A stretch of DNA of 51,381 nt, taken from Solobacterium sp. UBA3691 (GTDB lineage Bacteria > Bacillota_I > Bacilli_A > Erysipelotrichales > Erysipelotrichaceae). The notes below the pieces were generated by a model. The model searched no databases. It was not told where the DNA came from and worked only from the letters and a program-made list of their open reading frames with translations. The position numbers were made by a program, and so were the translations under genes. Position 1 is the stretch's first letter. Every line of letters starts with the position of its first letter. The stretch spans positions 1 through 51,381 of the forward strand of contig DFIS01000023.1 in assembly GCA_002372175.1 (NCBI GenBank). The letters run 5' to 3'. This document shows, piece by piece, positions 25,097 through 32,216 of the stretch.

Positions 25097-25118
25097 GTTT
25101 GATTCTCCTTTACTGCTT

Positions 25119-26090
25119 TTATTTCTCTAATGCGAGGATCTGATCTTCCACGTACATCTGCTGCAGGGAAGATGCCTGTGCCATGATATGCTTACCGACG
25201 AAGTCTTCGAGGGTCTTGTAGTTGTCTTTCTGATCAGCAGGGACGATCAGTGTATGGAAGGTTACCTCATCATCACCGACATAGCCGATGGAGAGTTCAA
25301 ACGCTTCCGCTCTGTCTTTCTTCCAGCCAAAGCCGGAGAAGGCGAGATCGACCTTGCCGGTATCGACAGCTGTTAATACAGCGTTGAAGTCCATGGTCTC
25401 GATCTGCAGTTTGACACCGAGGCAGTCTGCCACATACTTTGCCAGCATCATCTCATTGCCGTATACCGTACCGTTTTCATCGATAAACTCGTTGGCCGGA
25501 TAGTCGGGAGATGTTGCGATCGTCAGGACACCTTTTTCAAGGACACTCTTCAGTACACCGTCGGCGCCGGAGAGATCCAGTTCAGGCTTGACGAGATCTG
25601 TCGTATCCAGCAGATACAGGTATGTATCGTCGATCTCTACATCGGGGAAGACATCCATGTCTCCGACGATCTTCTCAGCTGCTTCATCCTGGGTGCCGGA
25701 CTGTACTTTGGCGATGGCTGTCCACAGCGTGTAGTAATCGTTTTCTTTCGTTGTCTCTATACATGCGTTGACGGCTTCCATCAGGGATGTCTCGCCCTTC
25801 TTGGCAGCGGCGACGTTGCCTTCGTAATCTCCGTACAGCGTAAGGTCGAAGTTGATCTCACTCATCGCGAACTTGCCGTCGGACTGGTCTACGTAGTTCC
25901 TGGCTGTTGTGCCGTCCAGAGCTACGGCATCACATTTGCCGGAGGACAGGGCCAGGATCGCCTGATCGAGGCTGGTGACCAGCTCCAGCTCTGTCTTTGC
26001 GGAAGTCTGATTTGTATTGGAGGAACATGCGGTCATAGCTGCTGTCATACCTGCAGCCAGGATGATCTTTGTCAGTTTACTGTATTTCAT
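25119..26090 (-). CDS. Circularly permuted solute-binding lipoprotein
   Basis: 323 residues, lipobox cysteine C22 (MTACSS). Residues 34 to about 120 (LELVTSLDQAILALSSGKCD, YGDYEGNVAAAKKGETSLME) match the C-terminal part of the neighbouring binding protein (from residue 221). Residues 168-317 (GVLKSVLEKGVLTIATSPDY, NAVLTAVDTGKVDLAFSGFG, IMAQASSLQQMYVEDQ) match its N-terminal part (62-214). The two blocks are thus in reversed order, joined by a linker (about 125-167), and the chain ends exactly where the neighbour continues into its C-terminal block. Together the blocks cover nearly the whole fold, so a functional circular permutant is plausible. The ribosome-binding site GAAAGGAAAG is good. 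First gene after the T-box. Confidence 0.88.
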   Translation of the reverse strand: MKYSKLTKIILAAGMTAAMTACSSNTNQTSAKTELELVTSLDQAILALSSGKCDAVALDGTTARNYVDQSDGKFAMSEINFDLTLYGDYEGNVAAAKKGETSLMEAVNACIETTKENDYYTLWTAIAKVQSGTQDEAAEKIVGDMDVFPDVEIDDTYLYLLDTTDLVKPELDLSGADGVLKSVLEKGVLTIATSPDYPANEFIDENGTVYGNEMMLAKYVADCLGVKLQIETMDFNAVLTAVDTGKVDLAFSGFGWKKDRAEAFELSIGYVGDDEVTFHTLIVPADQKDNYKTLEDFVGKHIMAQASSLQQMYVEDQILALEK

Positions 26091-26196
26091 TTCTTTCCTT
26101 TCTCATTCCTATCGGAGTACAGTTTGTGAAGCTTTGAAACGTATGTTTTGCGTCGTCGTCGGATCATCATACTATCCTCCTTTCCGAATGCGACAG

Positions 26197-26432
26197 GTTT
26201 AAACAAAAATGCCGTCCCGTATCCAGGGACGACATGTATATCGCGGTACCACTCTGGTTGCCAGAATATCTTCTGACCACTCTTCCCGTTAACGCCGGCT
26301 GACGGATCTTCATACTCAGTTCCGAAGATCTTCTCACAGATGCGCTTCCCCTCGACAGTTCCCGCCGGACTTCCACTCTGTTCCGGCTCGCTGATGGCCT
26401 CAGCCTCAGGTACTCTTCTGATCATCGAATGT
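26197..26432 (-). promoter_or_regulatory. T-box leader, predicted arginine-specific
   Basis: Minus strand: T-box GAGTGGTACCGCG (26242-26254), then terminator hairpin GTCGTCCC / GGGACGGC with TTTTTGTTT (26201-26233). In the specifier loop the 5' side reads AGAGUA and the 3' side GGAAGCGCA, framed by CAGA/UCUG. Following the GAA-N-codon-A pattern the specifier is CGC (26342-26344), arginine; reading one base earlier would give GCG (alanine). It controls the two binding proteins, permease, ATPase and M14 carboxypeptidase. Confidence 0.88.
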
Positions 26433-26438
26433 AGGATA

Positions 26439-26467
26439 ACTATAATCTCTGAGAAATCATTCGTCAA
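26439..26467 (-). promoter_or_regulatory. Promoter of the T-box-controlled transport operon
   Basis: Minus strand: TTGACG (26467-26462), 17-base spacer, TATAGT (26444-26439); start expected near 26432, at the beginning of the T-box leader. The bases from here to 26550 are AT-rich and hold nothing else that I can recognise. Confidence 0.7.
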
Positions 26468-26550
26468 GTAAATTTTTTCAACAATTATATGAAAATGTTT
26501 ACAGAAATGTCTTTTATCCGATAATTTCCGAGGAAATACTATTCATATAT

Positions 26551-26582
26551 ATGAAAGGAAGGATGGCATGTACCACCCTTCC
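26551..26582 (-). terminator. Intrinsic terminator after M14 paralogue 2
   Basis: Minus strand: GGAAGGGTGG / CCATCCTTCC stem with a short loop, followed by TTTCAT, directly after the M14 stop at 26593. Confidence 0.7.
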
Positions 26583-26592
26583 TGTGTGCTTG

Positions 26593-28275
26593 TTACAGTG
26601 TGATCTCCTTTTCGTCATGTCCGGATTTCTCATGGCATACACTGATCTTCAGTGTGCTTCCGGCATCTGCCCTGACGATCCAGGATACTTTCTTCTTCAT
26701 TGCGGCCTCTCTGCGGTTGATCACTTCCCCGTAGAATACCTTGGTCTCGGCTCTGCTGTATCCGGAGAGGTCACCGATCTCCTCGCATGCCTTGCCTGTG
26801 ACATATTCCTTTACGCCTTCGAGGCTTACCTTTACCGGTGTATTGACGGCAGCTCTTAATGCCTGATCGGTCAGGTTGGTCGGCAGGAAGCCCCGGTTGC
26901 CTACGACAGCGGTGATGCGGTATACGCCTTCGGAGATCTGTTCGCTTTCGGCAGAGACGACTTCGACTCTCGGCATACATCTGGCAAAGCGGATCATATA
27001 CCGGGCAATGCCTTCACAGAGCTCACATAACATATGTCCGGGAGGATTCTGCTGGGTGAACTTGTAGTTGTATCCGCCGATCTCTACCTTGCCGAAGTGC
27101 GGATGATCATACTCATGCCAGGGCACATAGGCTTCGGGAGAGTTCTTCTTTACCCATTCTCTGTAAGCGTTGTATCTCTTGATCTTCGTGTCGAGATCAC
27201 CGGTGATGCGGGCAGTCATGTCTTCCGGCATACCTACCTTGTTGGCCAGATCCCACAGCTCCACGGTATACGATACGATACCGAGATTCTCGTACGCCCA
27301 GTCATCCAGAGCACCGGAGGAGTAGTTCACCTGGTCAGCCAGGAATGTATCAAAGATATTCACACAGGGATATCCTGTTTCTTCCGTACCCATGGCACCG
27401 ATGGCTCTGAAGGCCTTCATGTCAGCCGGTATACCCTGTGCCTCCGGTCTTGTGCCGGGAGGGAACAGGATCATCCCTGCCGTAGTGTGCATGGCGCTGA
27501 TCCCGCCGATATTCTTCCGGGAGACGATGAAGTCATGCACAGCCTTGATCTCGGGGAAGGACAGCGGATAATCACCGGCACCGATCTCTCTCGGATCGGG
27601 GTACCATCCGTAAGGAAAGTTGCGGTTGAAGTTCATACTCCACTTCATCTTCTTTTCCTTCAGGTTCTCATCCCCGTCATATTCCTCGAATTCACCCTCG
27701 GTCCAGACAGAGTAGAATTCACCTTCGGTCTCATCCGGTTTTCTCTGCACCATCTGTTCGGAATCCTCGGGATCGATCTTCCAGATACCGTACGGATCTT
27801 TATAACGCATCATGCGTACGACACCGTCACCGTCGATATCCTCCGGGGCAACACCGCCGTAGACTTCCTTCCAGTCTCTGTCCGCGGAATACATGAAGTT
27901 CGGGGTCGTCAGGTAGCTCTCGGCACCATCCGGTGAGATCCTGGGGATCACATAGATCGTTTCCGTATCCAGCAGCTTTGTGACTTCGGTGTTTTCTCCG
28001 TAGTTGGTCAGCAGATAGTCGATCAGATACATACATGTCATGGATGCGGTCACTTCACCGGCGTGGATATTGCCGTCCATGTAGTATCCGGGCTTGGACA
28101 GGGCATCGCCTGTCTTCTTGTTTGTCAGAGTCACCGCATACTGGTTCAGTCCTTTTTCCGTTACACAGAGGACCTCCGTATCACAGAGTCCGGGATACTT
28201 TTCCGCGAAGTATTCCAGGTTGGATTTGATCTCGTCGTAGCGATAGTAATGATCGTACTTGAATGTTGTTTTCAT
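26593..28275 (-). CDS. M14-family zinc carboxypeptidase (paralogue 2)
   Basis: 560 residues, closely similar along its full length to the protein at 21032-22705. Both begin MKTTF-YDHY, and zinc ligands H71 and E74 occupy the same positions in DGNIHAGEV. SMNFNRNFPYGWY, ISAMHTTAGMILFPPG and YTVELWDLANKVG supply the remaining active-site segments, and the C-terminal beta domain is present (ITAVVGNRGFLPTNLTDQAL). No signal peptide, so cytoplasmic. The ribosome-binding site AGGAGGTACC is strong. It has its own leader with a terminator hairpin and ends at its own terminator, so it is transcribed apart from the T-box operon. The duplicated pair around the transporter suggests related substrates. Confidence 0.87.
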   Translation of the reverse strand: MKTTFKYDHYYRYDEIKSNLEYFAEKYPGLCDTEVLCVTEKGLNQYAVTLTNKKTGDALSKPGYYMDGNIHAGEVTASMTCMYLIDYLLTNYGENTEVTKLLDTETIYVIPRISPDGAESYLTTPNFMYSADRDWKEVYGGVAPEDIDGDGVVRMMRYKDPYGIWKIDPEDSEQMVQRKPDETEGEFYSVWTEGEFEEYDGDENLKEKKMKWSMNFNRNFPYGWYPDPREIGAGDYPLSFPEIKAVHDFIVSRKNIGGISAMHTTAGMILFPPGTRPEAQGIPADMKAFRAIGAMGTEETGYPCVNIFDTFLADQVNYSSGALDDWAYENLGIVSYTVELWDLANKVGMPEDMTARITGDLDTKIKRYNAYREWVKKNSPEAYVPWHEYDHPHFGKVEIGGYNYKFTQQNPPGHMLCELCEGIARYMIRFARCMPRVEVVSAESEQISEGVYRITAVVGNRGFLPTNLTDQALRAAVNTPVKVSLEGVKEYVTGKACEEIGDLSGYSRAETKVFYGEVINRREAAMKKKVSWIVRADAGSTLKISVCHEKSGHDEKEITL

Positions 28276-28366
28276 TGGTACCTCCTGTAAAAAGACCGTC
28301 CCGAAGACGGCCGTTCCTGTATGTATGCACAGCCGGTCACCCGGTTATTCTATGAAAATCATACTA
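28276..28366 (-). promoter_or_regulatory. Leader of M14 paralogue 2 with promoter-proximal terminator hairpin
   Basis: A promoter-like pair TTGACG (28390-28385) and TAGTAT (28366-28361) with an 18-base spacer is followed by about 70 bases of leader. The leader ends in the hairpin GGCCGTC-TTCGG-GACGGTC plus TTTTT (28289-28312), immediately before the ribosome-binding site. This arrangement suits attenuation, but the hairpin could also just terminate the metallo-hydrolase gene upstream. No known riboswitch fold is recognised. Confidence 0.5.
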
Positions 28367-28386
28367 CAGGTTAGTGCGAAAGTTCG

Positions 28387-29268
28387 TCAAGGCTTTCGGT
28401 ACAGGGATGTGTCCTGCCTAGCCAGAGGGACGGTGCGGGCTTTCTCTTCCGTATCATCCGTCTCATCATAGCCATCATACGGGGCATGGGGATCGTGCAC
28501 ACGCCTGCCGAATGGTTTGCATAGCTGATTACGGTGAGCAAACGCAAAGTCAAGATCATCAGTCCAGCCGGTATGTCCGGTAATGATCAGGGGATGTATA
28601 TTTCTTGTGCGAAGCAGGCTTTCCAGCTTCTGCAGGGACTGTACAGAGAGCTGATTGTCCTCTGCCAGTGTACTGATGAAGCTGTATCCGCCGTCAGCAC
28701 CGAACCAGATCGTATCGCCGGTAAAGAGATACCGGTCATCGATCAGGTAGACCATATGTCCCCAGGTATGTCCAGGCACCAGGATACATTCCACCTTGAT
28801 GCCGTCAAGATCCAGGATCTCCCCGTCCTTCAGCAGTACCTTGTCCATCTCTGTCTGTACCATCGGCAGCTTGTACATGCCATGGATCACTCTGCGGCGT
28901 ACTTCTCCGGTCAGATACTCGTTCTCGATCTCTCCGATATAGAGCTTTGCGTCAGGGAAGGATACCGTACTGTCTTTCTCCGTGGCTCCCATGTGGTCGG
29001 TATCCTGGTGGGTGATCAGGATCTCATGGATATCTTCGGGTCTCAGGTCAAGCCAGCCCATCTTCTCTTCCAGACGCTCGTAGTTATACCCGGCATCGAT
29101 CATGATCGTCTTTCCGTTTTTTGTATAGAAGAAGATATTGGCGATCCACTCCCGGATACAGGAGACGTGTTCATCGATATGTCCGGTATTCAGGGGTTTG
29201 AAGATCTCTCTTCCTCTGAATCCCATACTCATGAATTTCTTCTGAAACTGTGTCGCGCTTTTCGGCAT
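28387..29268 (-). CDS. Metallo-beta-lactamase-fold hydrolase
   Basis: 293 residues. The metal-binding motif HxDxDH is in LITHQDTDHMGATEKD. Further ligands are in VPGHTWGHMVYLID and LFTGDTIWFG, with a late histidine in LIITGHTGWTDDL. This is the glyoxalase-II-like branch, without a signal peptide. The substrate cannot be read from the sequence. It follows the ketopantoate-reductase-like gene by two bases, on the same strand as the methyltransferase and thiazoline-hydrolase-like genes. The C-terminal tail (about 265-293, YDGYDETDDTEEKARTVPLA) is acidic and probably disordered. Confidence 0.85.
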   Translation of the reverse strand: MPKSATQFQKKFMSMGFRGREIFKPLNTGHIDEHVSCIREWIANIFFYTKNGKTIMIDAGYNYERLEEKMGWLDLRPEDIHEILITHQDTDHMGATEKDSTVSFPDAKLYIGEIENEYLTGEVRRRVIHGMYKLPMVQTEMDKVLLKDGEILDLDGIKVECILVPGHTWGHMVYLIDDRYLFTGDTIWFGADGGYSFISTLAEDNQLSVQSLQKLESLLRTRNIHPLIITGHTGWTDDLDFAFAHRNQLCKPFGRRVHDPHAPYDGYDETDDTEEKARTVPLARQDTSLYRKP

Positions 29269-29270
29269 TC

Positions 29271-30239
29271 CTATTCCTTCTTTCCGTATGTTTCAAGAAT
29301 CGTATTCCAGTCCGGCATCTGTGCATGCATGCGCTCCCATACCGGCATTGGCATATTTTCATCTCTCAGTTCTTCGAAGCACTGATCGATCCAGTACATC
29401 TCCTGCGGTGCATTGCGGCAATGGTCGGACGCGGCAAGCTCCCCGATCACAGTCTTCGCAATGATATACATGGCATACTCGAGGATCTTCATCTTTGCGG
29501 GACTTTGGAAGTACTCCTCGTCTCCTTTCGGACGGATCCTGATGCCTTTATGCGCAAGCAGTGCATACGCTTCCTTTTCTGCCTCCAGCATCTCCCGGAT
29601 GTCTTCGCGCTTTGCCTGACGCAGATCACAGTCATATCTGTAACAGAGACAGACGATCGGTAAGATCACGGACGCATGACTGTACAGCCATCCTTCCATG
29701 TCATCGCATTTCGTGAGAGCGTAGCCGGTTCCCGCAAACATCTGCGACAGGATACCCATTTCCTTTACACCGGGTTCTCTGTGCAGACCGCCGACGGTCA
29801 GCCCGCTGCGGCCTGCGCGTATGCATACCGTACGCTTTTCTTCACGTACGCCTGCGGTCGGCTGAAAGCCAAACAGCAGCGCTGTGTCCGGGGAGGCATG
29901 GCGGCGGAAGATCTCTTCGGCTTTGGCGGCGTGCGGGTTATTTCCGACGAGGACGACTAACGGTGTCTGCAGTTCTGCCAGTTCTTCCAGAAGCTGAAAG
30001 TGCTGCTGACCCTGCATTACACAGAATACCGCATCATATTCTCCTTCCGGTTCTTCTTTGATCTGCGGATGATCCAGTGTCGTCTTCTTCTGCAGCATAT
30101 GGTACACTTCGAGACCATGTTCCTGCAGAAATGAACGGCGCTTGCCGCGGGAGATGACGGTGACATCATTTCCTGCCTCGCACAATACATTGACAAAATA
30201 GGATCCGATGACCCCGCATCCATATACCAGTACTTTCAT
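29271..30239 (-). CDS. Ketopantoate reductase-like (ApbA/PanE family) oxidoreductase
   Basis: 322 residues. An N-terminal Rossmann fold with the NADPH motif VYGCGVIGSYFVNVLCEAG (5-23) and VISRGKR, then the helical C-terminal domain. PLVVLVGNNPHAAK corresponds to the family's nucleotide-proximal segment. The active-site lysine and Asn/Glu pattern of genuine PanE is not clearly conserved, so it may act on another 2-keto acid. AAAGGAGAAAG precedes the ATG, which overlaps the methyltransferase stop. Confidence 0.78.
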   Translation of the reverse strand: MKVLVYGCGVIGSYFVNVLCEAGNDVTVISRGKRRSFLQEHGLEVYHMLQKKTTLDHPQIKEEPEGEYDAVFCVMQGQQHFQLLEELAELQTPLVVLVGNNPHAAKAEEIFRRHASPDTALLFGFQPTAGVREEKRTVCIRAGRSGLTVGGLHREPGVKEMGILSQMFAGTGYALTKCDDMEGWLYSHASVILPIVCLCYRYDCDLRQAKREDIREMLEAEKEAYALLAHKGIRIRPKGDEEYFQSPAKMKILEYAMYIIAKTVIGELAASDHCRNAPQEMYWIDQCFEELRDENMPMPVWERMHAQMPDWNTILETYGKKE

Positions 30240-31078
30240 CTTTCTCCTTTAAAAGTGATCTTCACGATCAGCATCTTTACAACATGATCACAGAACCATG
30301 TCATGATCCTGTGCACAAGTCCTATATGCCTGGTAATATCCCTGTATCCCCGCATATAGCTTCTGGCACTGACTTCCTTGAAATCAGGACTCCACAAACG
30401 TACTCCCTGCCAGTCATCCAGACTGAAGAAGGCACTGACATCGGTGATGCCGGCTTCTTTCAGCCATGTTTTTGTCATCATCTTTGCGCCGGTATGATTG
30501 CAGCTGTCAAAGACGATCACACCGCCGGGGAACTTCTTTGCCAGGACTGCGAACAACTTCCGTACTTCTTCTTTCTTCATGTAGTAGAAGACGCCTGCCG
30601 CAAAGAATACTGCTCCGTGTGTGCCGTCGATCCTGTCCATCCAGGCGTGATCGGTGAGATCATGCGCAAAGGATTCTTCCCGCTCTCCGTCCGGAAGAAG
30701 TTCTTTTCTGACCTTGATCACTTCCGGAAAGTCGATATTATACCCTCTGCAGGTACCGTTATCCACACTGTGAAAGGTATTGTCCAGTCCGCATCCGAGG
30801 TTGATGACCGATGCTTTGGGATGTGTCTTCAGGTAGTCTTTGACTTCCCATGCCAGATCATACTGTCTCTGGGCTACTTCCATGGCACCAAACAGTCCCA
30901 TTGTACTGTTCATCAGCTTTTCTCTCGAGGCGAAATCATAATCCAGCATACTGCATATACGTTCTGCCTCTTCATCGTAGAACATAGTCGGGTAGTGTTC
31001 GGAACAAATCTTTCTTGCGAATAACGGGATCAGCAGAGTCTCCTGCACGGTATTTTTCTCAATATGATATTTTGTCAT
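30236..31078 (-). CDS. Class I SAM methyltransferase, leucine-carboxyl-methyltransferase (PPM1/TcmP) family
   Basis: 280 residues. VINLGCGLDNTFHSVDNGTC is the SAM-binding loop with the LGCGLD variant typical of the PPM1/LCMT/TcmP O-methyltransferase family. YNIDFPEVIKVRKELLP supplies the acidic residue, and VFFAAGVFYYMKKEEVRKLF is a family hallmark. The N-terminal part (about 1-75) carries the helical cap. Its substrate, probably a carboxylate or hydroxyl group of a small molecule, is unknown. GGAAAGG lies before the ATG, and the gene is coupled to the reductase after it (4-base overlap). Confidence 0.83.
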   Translation of the reverse strand: MTKYHIEKNTVQETLLIPLFARKICSEHYPTMFYDEEAERICSMLDYDFASREKLMNSTMGLFGAMEVAQRQYDLAWEVKDYLKTHPKASVINLGCGLDNTFHSVDNGTCRGYNIDFPEVIKVRKELLPDGEREESFAHDLTDHAWMDRIDGTHGAVFFAAGVFYYMKKEEVRKLFAVLAKKFPGGVIVFDSCNHTGAKMMTKTWLKEAGITDVSAFFSLDDWQGVRLWSPDFKEVSARSYMRGYRDITRHIGLVHRIMTWFCDHVVKMLIVKITFKGER

Positions 31079-31113
31079 AACAGTGCCTTTCCGTTGTCAT
31101 CTTTTATCCTGCC

Positions 31114-31788
31114 TCAGCGCAGGGCTTCGTTTCTGCTGTCTTCCGCAGACTGTCGGCGTTCTGCCTCTGTGGCTGTCTTCTTATCAATGTATGTACAGTC
31201 ACATATACTGCCGCCTGTCGCCAGTGTCTGTTTACGCAAGAAGAGATGATTGCTCATATCCGCAAAGGCATAGTCCAGTGCACACATGGCAGGGATGATC
31301 TCCGGCATTCCCTGTGCTGTCAGGTAATCTTTTATTCCGCATCGGGTAAAGACAGCCGTAAATCTGTCCTTGTCAGTATCCTGTACGGTAAACTGCCAGG
31401 TGTACGGATGCCTGGCCTTCTGACTGGTTTCTGCACGTTCCTTTTGGACATTTCTGAACTTTGTGTCGGTCATGCGGATATGTTTCATTGCTTTGGTTAG
31501 CAGCGGGGTATCCGCGAAGATGCTGCGGTAGAACTGTGTCATCTGATCAACATCCGGTTCCTTGTTACAGTACTTGTATACCGCTCCCAGCATGACCGCA
31601 TGCGCAAGATTCATCTTCAGCACATCTCCCGGTCCGTATTCGGTGAGTTTCCCCAGATCCTGCTTATATATCTTTCTGATCTCTTTCCAGGCTGCTGCAG
31701 GCTCTATAATACCCAGCAGCGGCAGATTCTTCTTTACAGCTTTGGACAGAAGAAGCCAGCCAAGTTTGATCTTCAGGTCTTCCTTCAT
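31114..31788 (-). CDS. L-2-amino-thiazoline-4-carboxylic acid hydrolase-like protein
   Basis: 224 residues from the ATG at 31788, which comes two bases after the upstream stop with GAGAAGAGA as ribosome-binding site; a start at 31827 would overlap that gene. The C-terminal half (FTRCGIKDYLTAQGMPEIIP, MCALDYAFAD, LATGGSICDCTY) matches the ATC-hydrolase family, whose founding member opens a thiazoline ring on the way to L-cysteine. In that family the RCG cysteine and the CDC/CDF motif are conserved, as here. The true substrate is not known, since many family members are uncharacterised. Confidence 0.72.
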   Translation of the reverse strand: MKEDLKIKLGWLLLSKAVKKNLPLLGIIEPAAAWKEIRKIYKQDLGKLTEYGPGDVLKMNLAHAVMLGAVYKYCNKEPDVDQMTQFYRSIFADTPLLTKAMKHIRMTDTKFRNVQKERAETSQKARHPYTWQFTVQDTDKDRFTAVFTRCGIKDYLTAQGMPEIIPAMCALDYAFADMSNHLFLRKQTLATGGSICDCTYIDKKTATEAERRQSAEDSRNEALR

Positions 31789-31790
31789 CG

Positions 31791-32120
31791 TTATCTCTTC
31801 TCTCTTATCGTCGTATACAGATGCCACAGTGCCATACCCGGATGATAAAGAATCATACGAGGTCCTGCATAGCGCATGACAATACGTATCTTTTCACGCA
31901 TCTGCGGTTCATAGCAGTGCACCTTACAGTTGGAACAGAATGTCTTATCCTTCATGAACGGACAGTGTTCACTGCGGCTTTTGGCATATTGATACAGCTC
32001 TTCGCATTCCCTGCACAGATGTTCTGTTTTATGAGTGTGCCGGCAGTACAGGCTGATCATCTCTCTGACAACACTGATCTCCTTCTGCCTTTTGCGCTCT
32101 GTCTTTTCTTCCTGTGTCAT
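31791..32120 (-). CDS. YgbA-family (nitrous oxide-stimulated promoter) protein
   Basis: 109 residues. The cysteine pattern and C-terminus are those of the YgbA family: LYCRHTHKTEHLCRECEELY, SEHCPFMKDKTFCSNCKVHC, then YEPQMREKIRIVMRYAGPRM and ILYHPGMAL. Six or more cysteines could bind a metal or iron-sulfur cluster. In enterobacteria YgbA is under nitric-oxide control and helps recovery from nitrosative stress; this is family knowledge and untested here. A 6-bp-arm inverted repeat lies just upstream of the start. It is translationally adjacent to the thiazoline-hydrolase-like gene. Confidence 0.82.
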   Translation of the reverse strand: MTQEEKTERKRQKEISVVREMISLYCRHTHKTEHLCRECEELYQYAKSRSEHCPFMKDKTFCSNCKVHCYEPQMREKIRIVMRYAGPRMILYHPGMALWHLYTTIREKR

Positions 32121-32125
32121 AGTAT

Positions 32126-32141
32126 GTTAGTATTAACTAAC
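32126..32141. promoter_or_regulatory. Inverted repeat upstream of the ygbA-like gene (possible operator)
   Basis: GTTAGT-ATTA-ACTAAC, six perfect pairs, five bases before the ATG at 32120. Placed to act as an operator for a repressor, but the protein that would bind it is unknown. Confidence 0.4.
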
Positions 32142-32153
32142 TAATATCATATA

Positions 32154-32177
32154 ATAAAAGGTCTCCCGCGGGAAACC
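32154..32177 (-). terminator. Intrinsic terminator after the UPF0158-ACT gene
   Basis: Minus strand: GGTTTCCC-GC-GGGAGACC stem followed by TTTTATTATAT, about 40 bases after the stop at 32217. Confidence 0.72.
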
Positions 32178-32216
32178 CTGATTTCTGATTTACGAAAGAG
32201 AATACAAATGGATCCT

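Noticed and set aside
26557..26582. GGGTGGTAC-containing hairpin as a third T-box
   Set aside because: It lacks the ACCGCG part, a specifier stem and a downstream gene; it is the terminator of the M14 gene.
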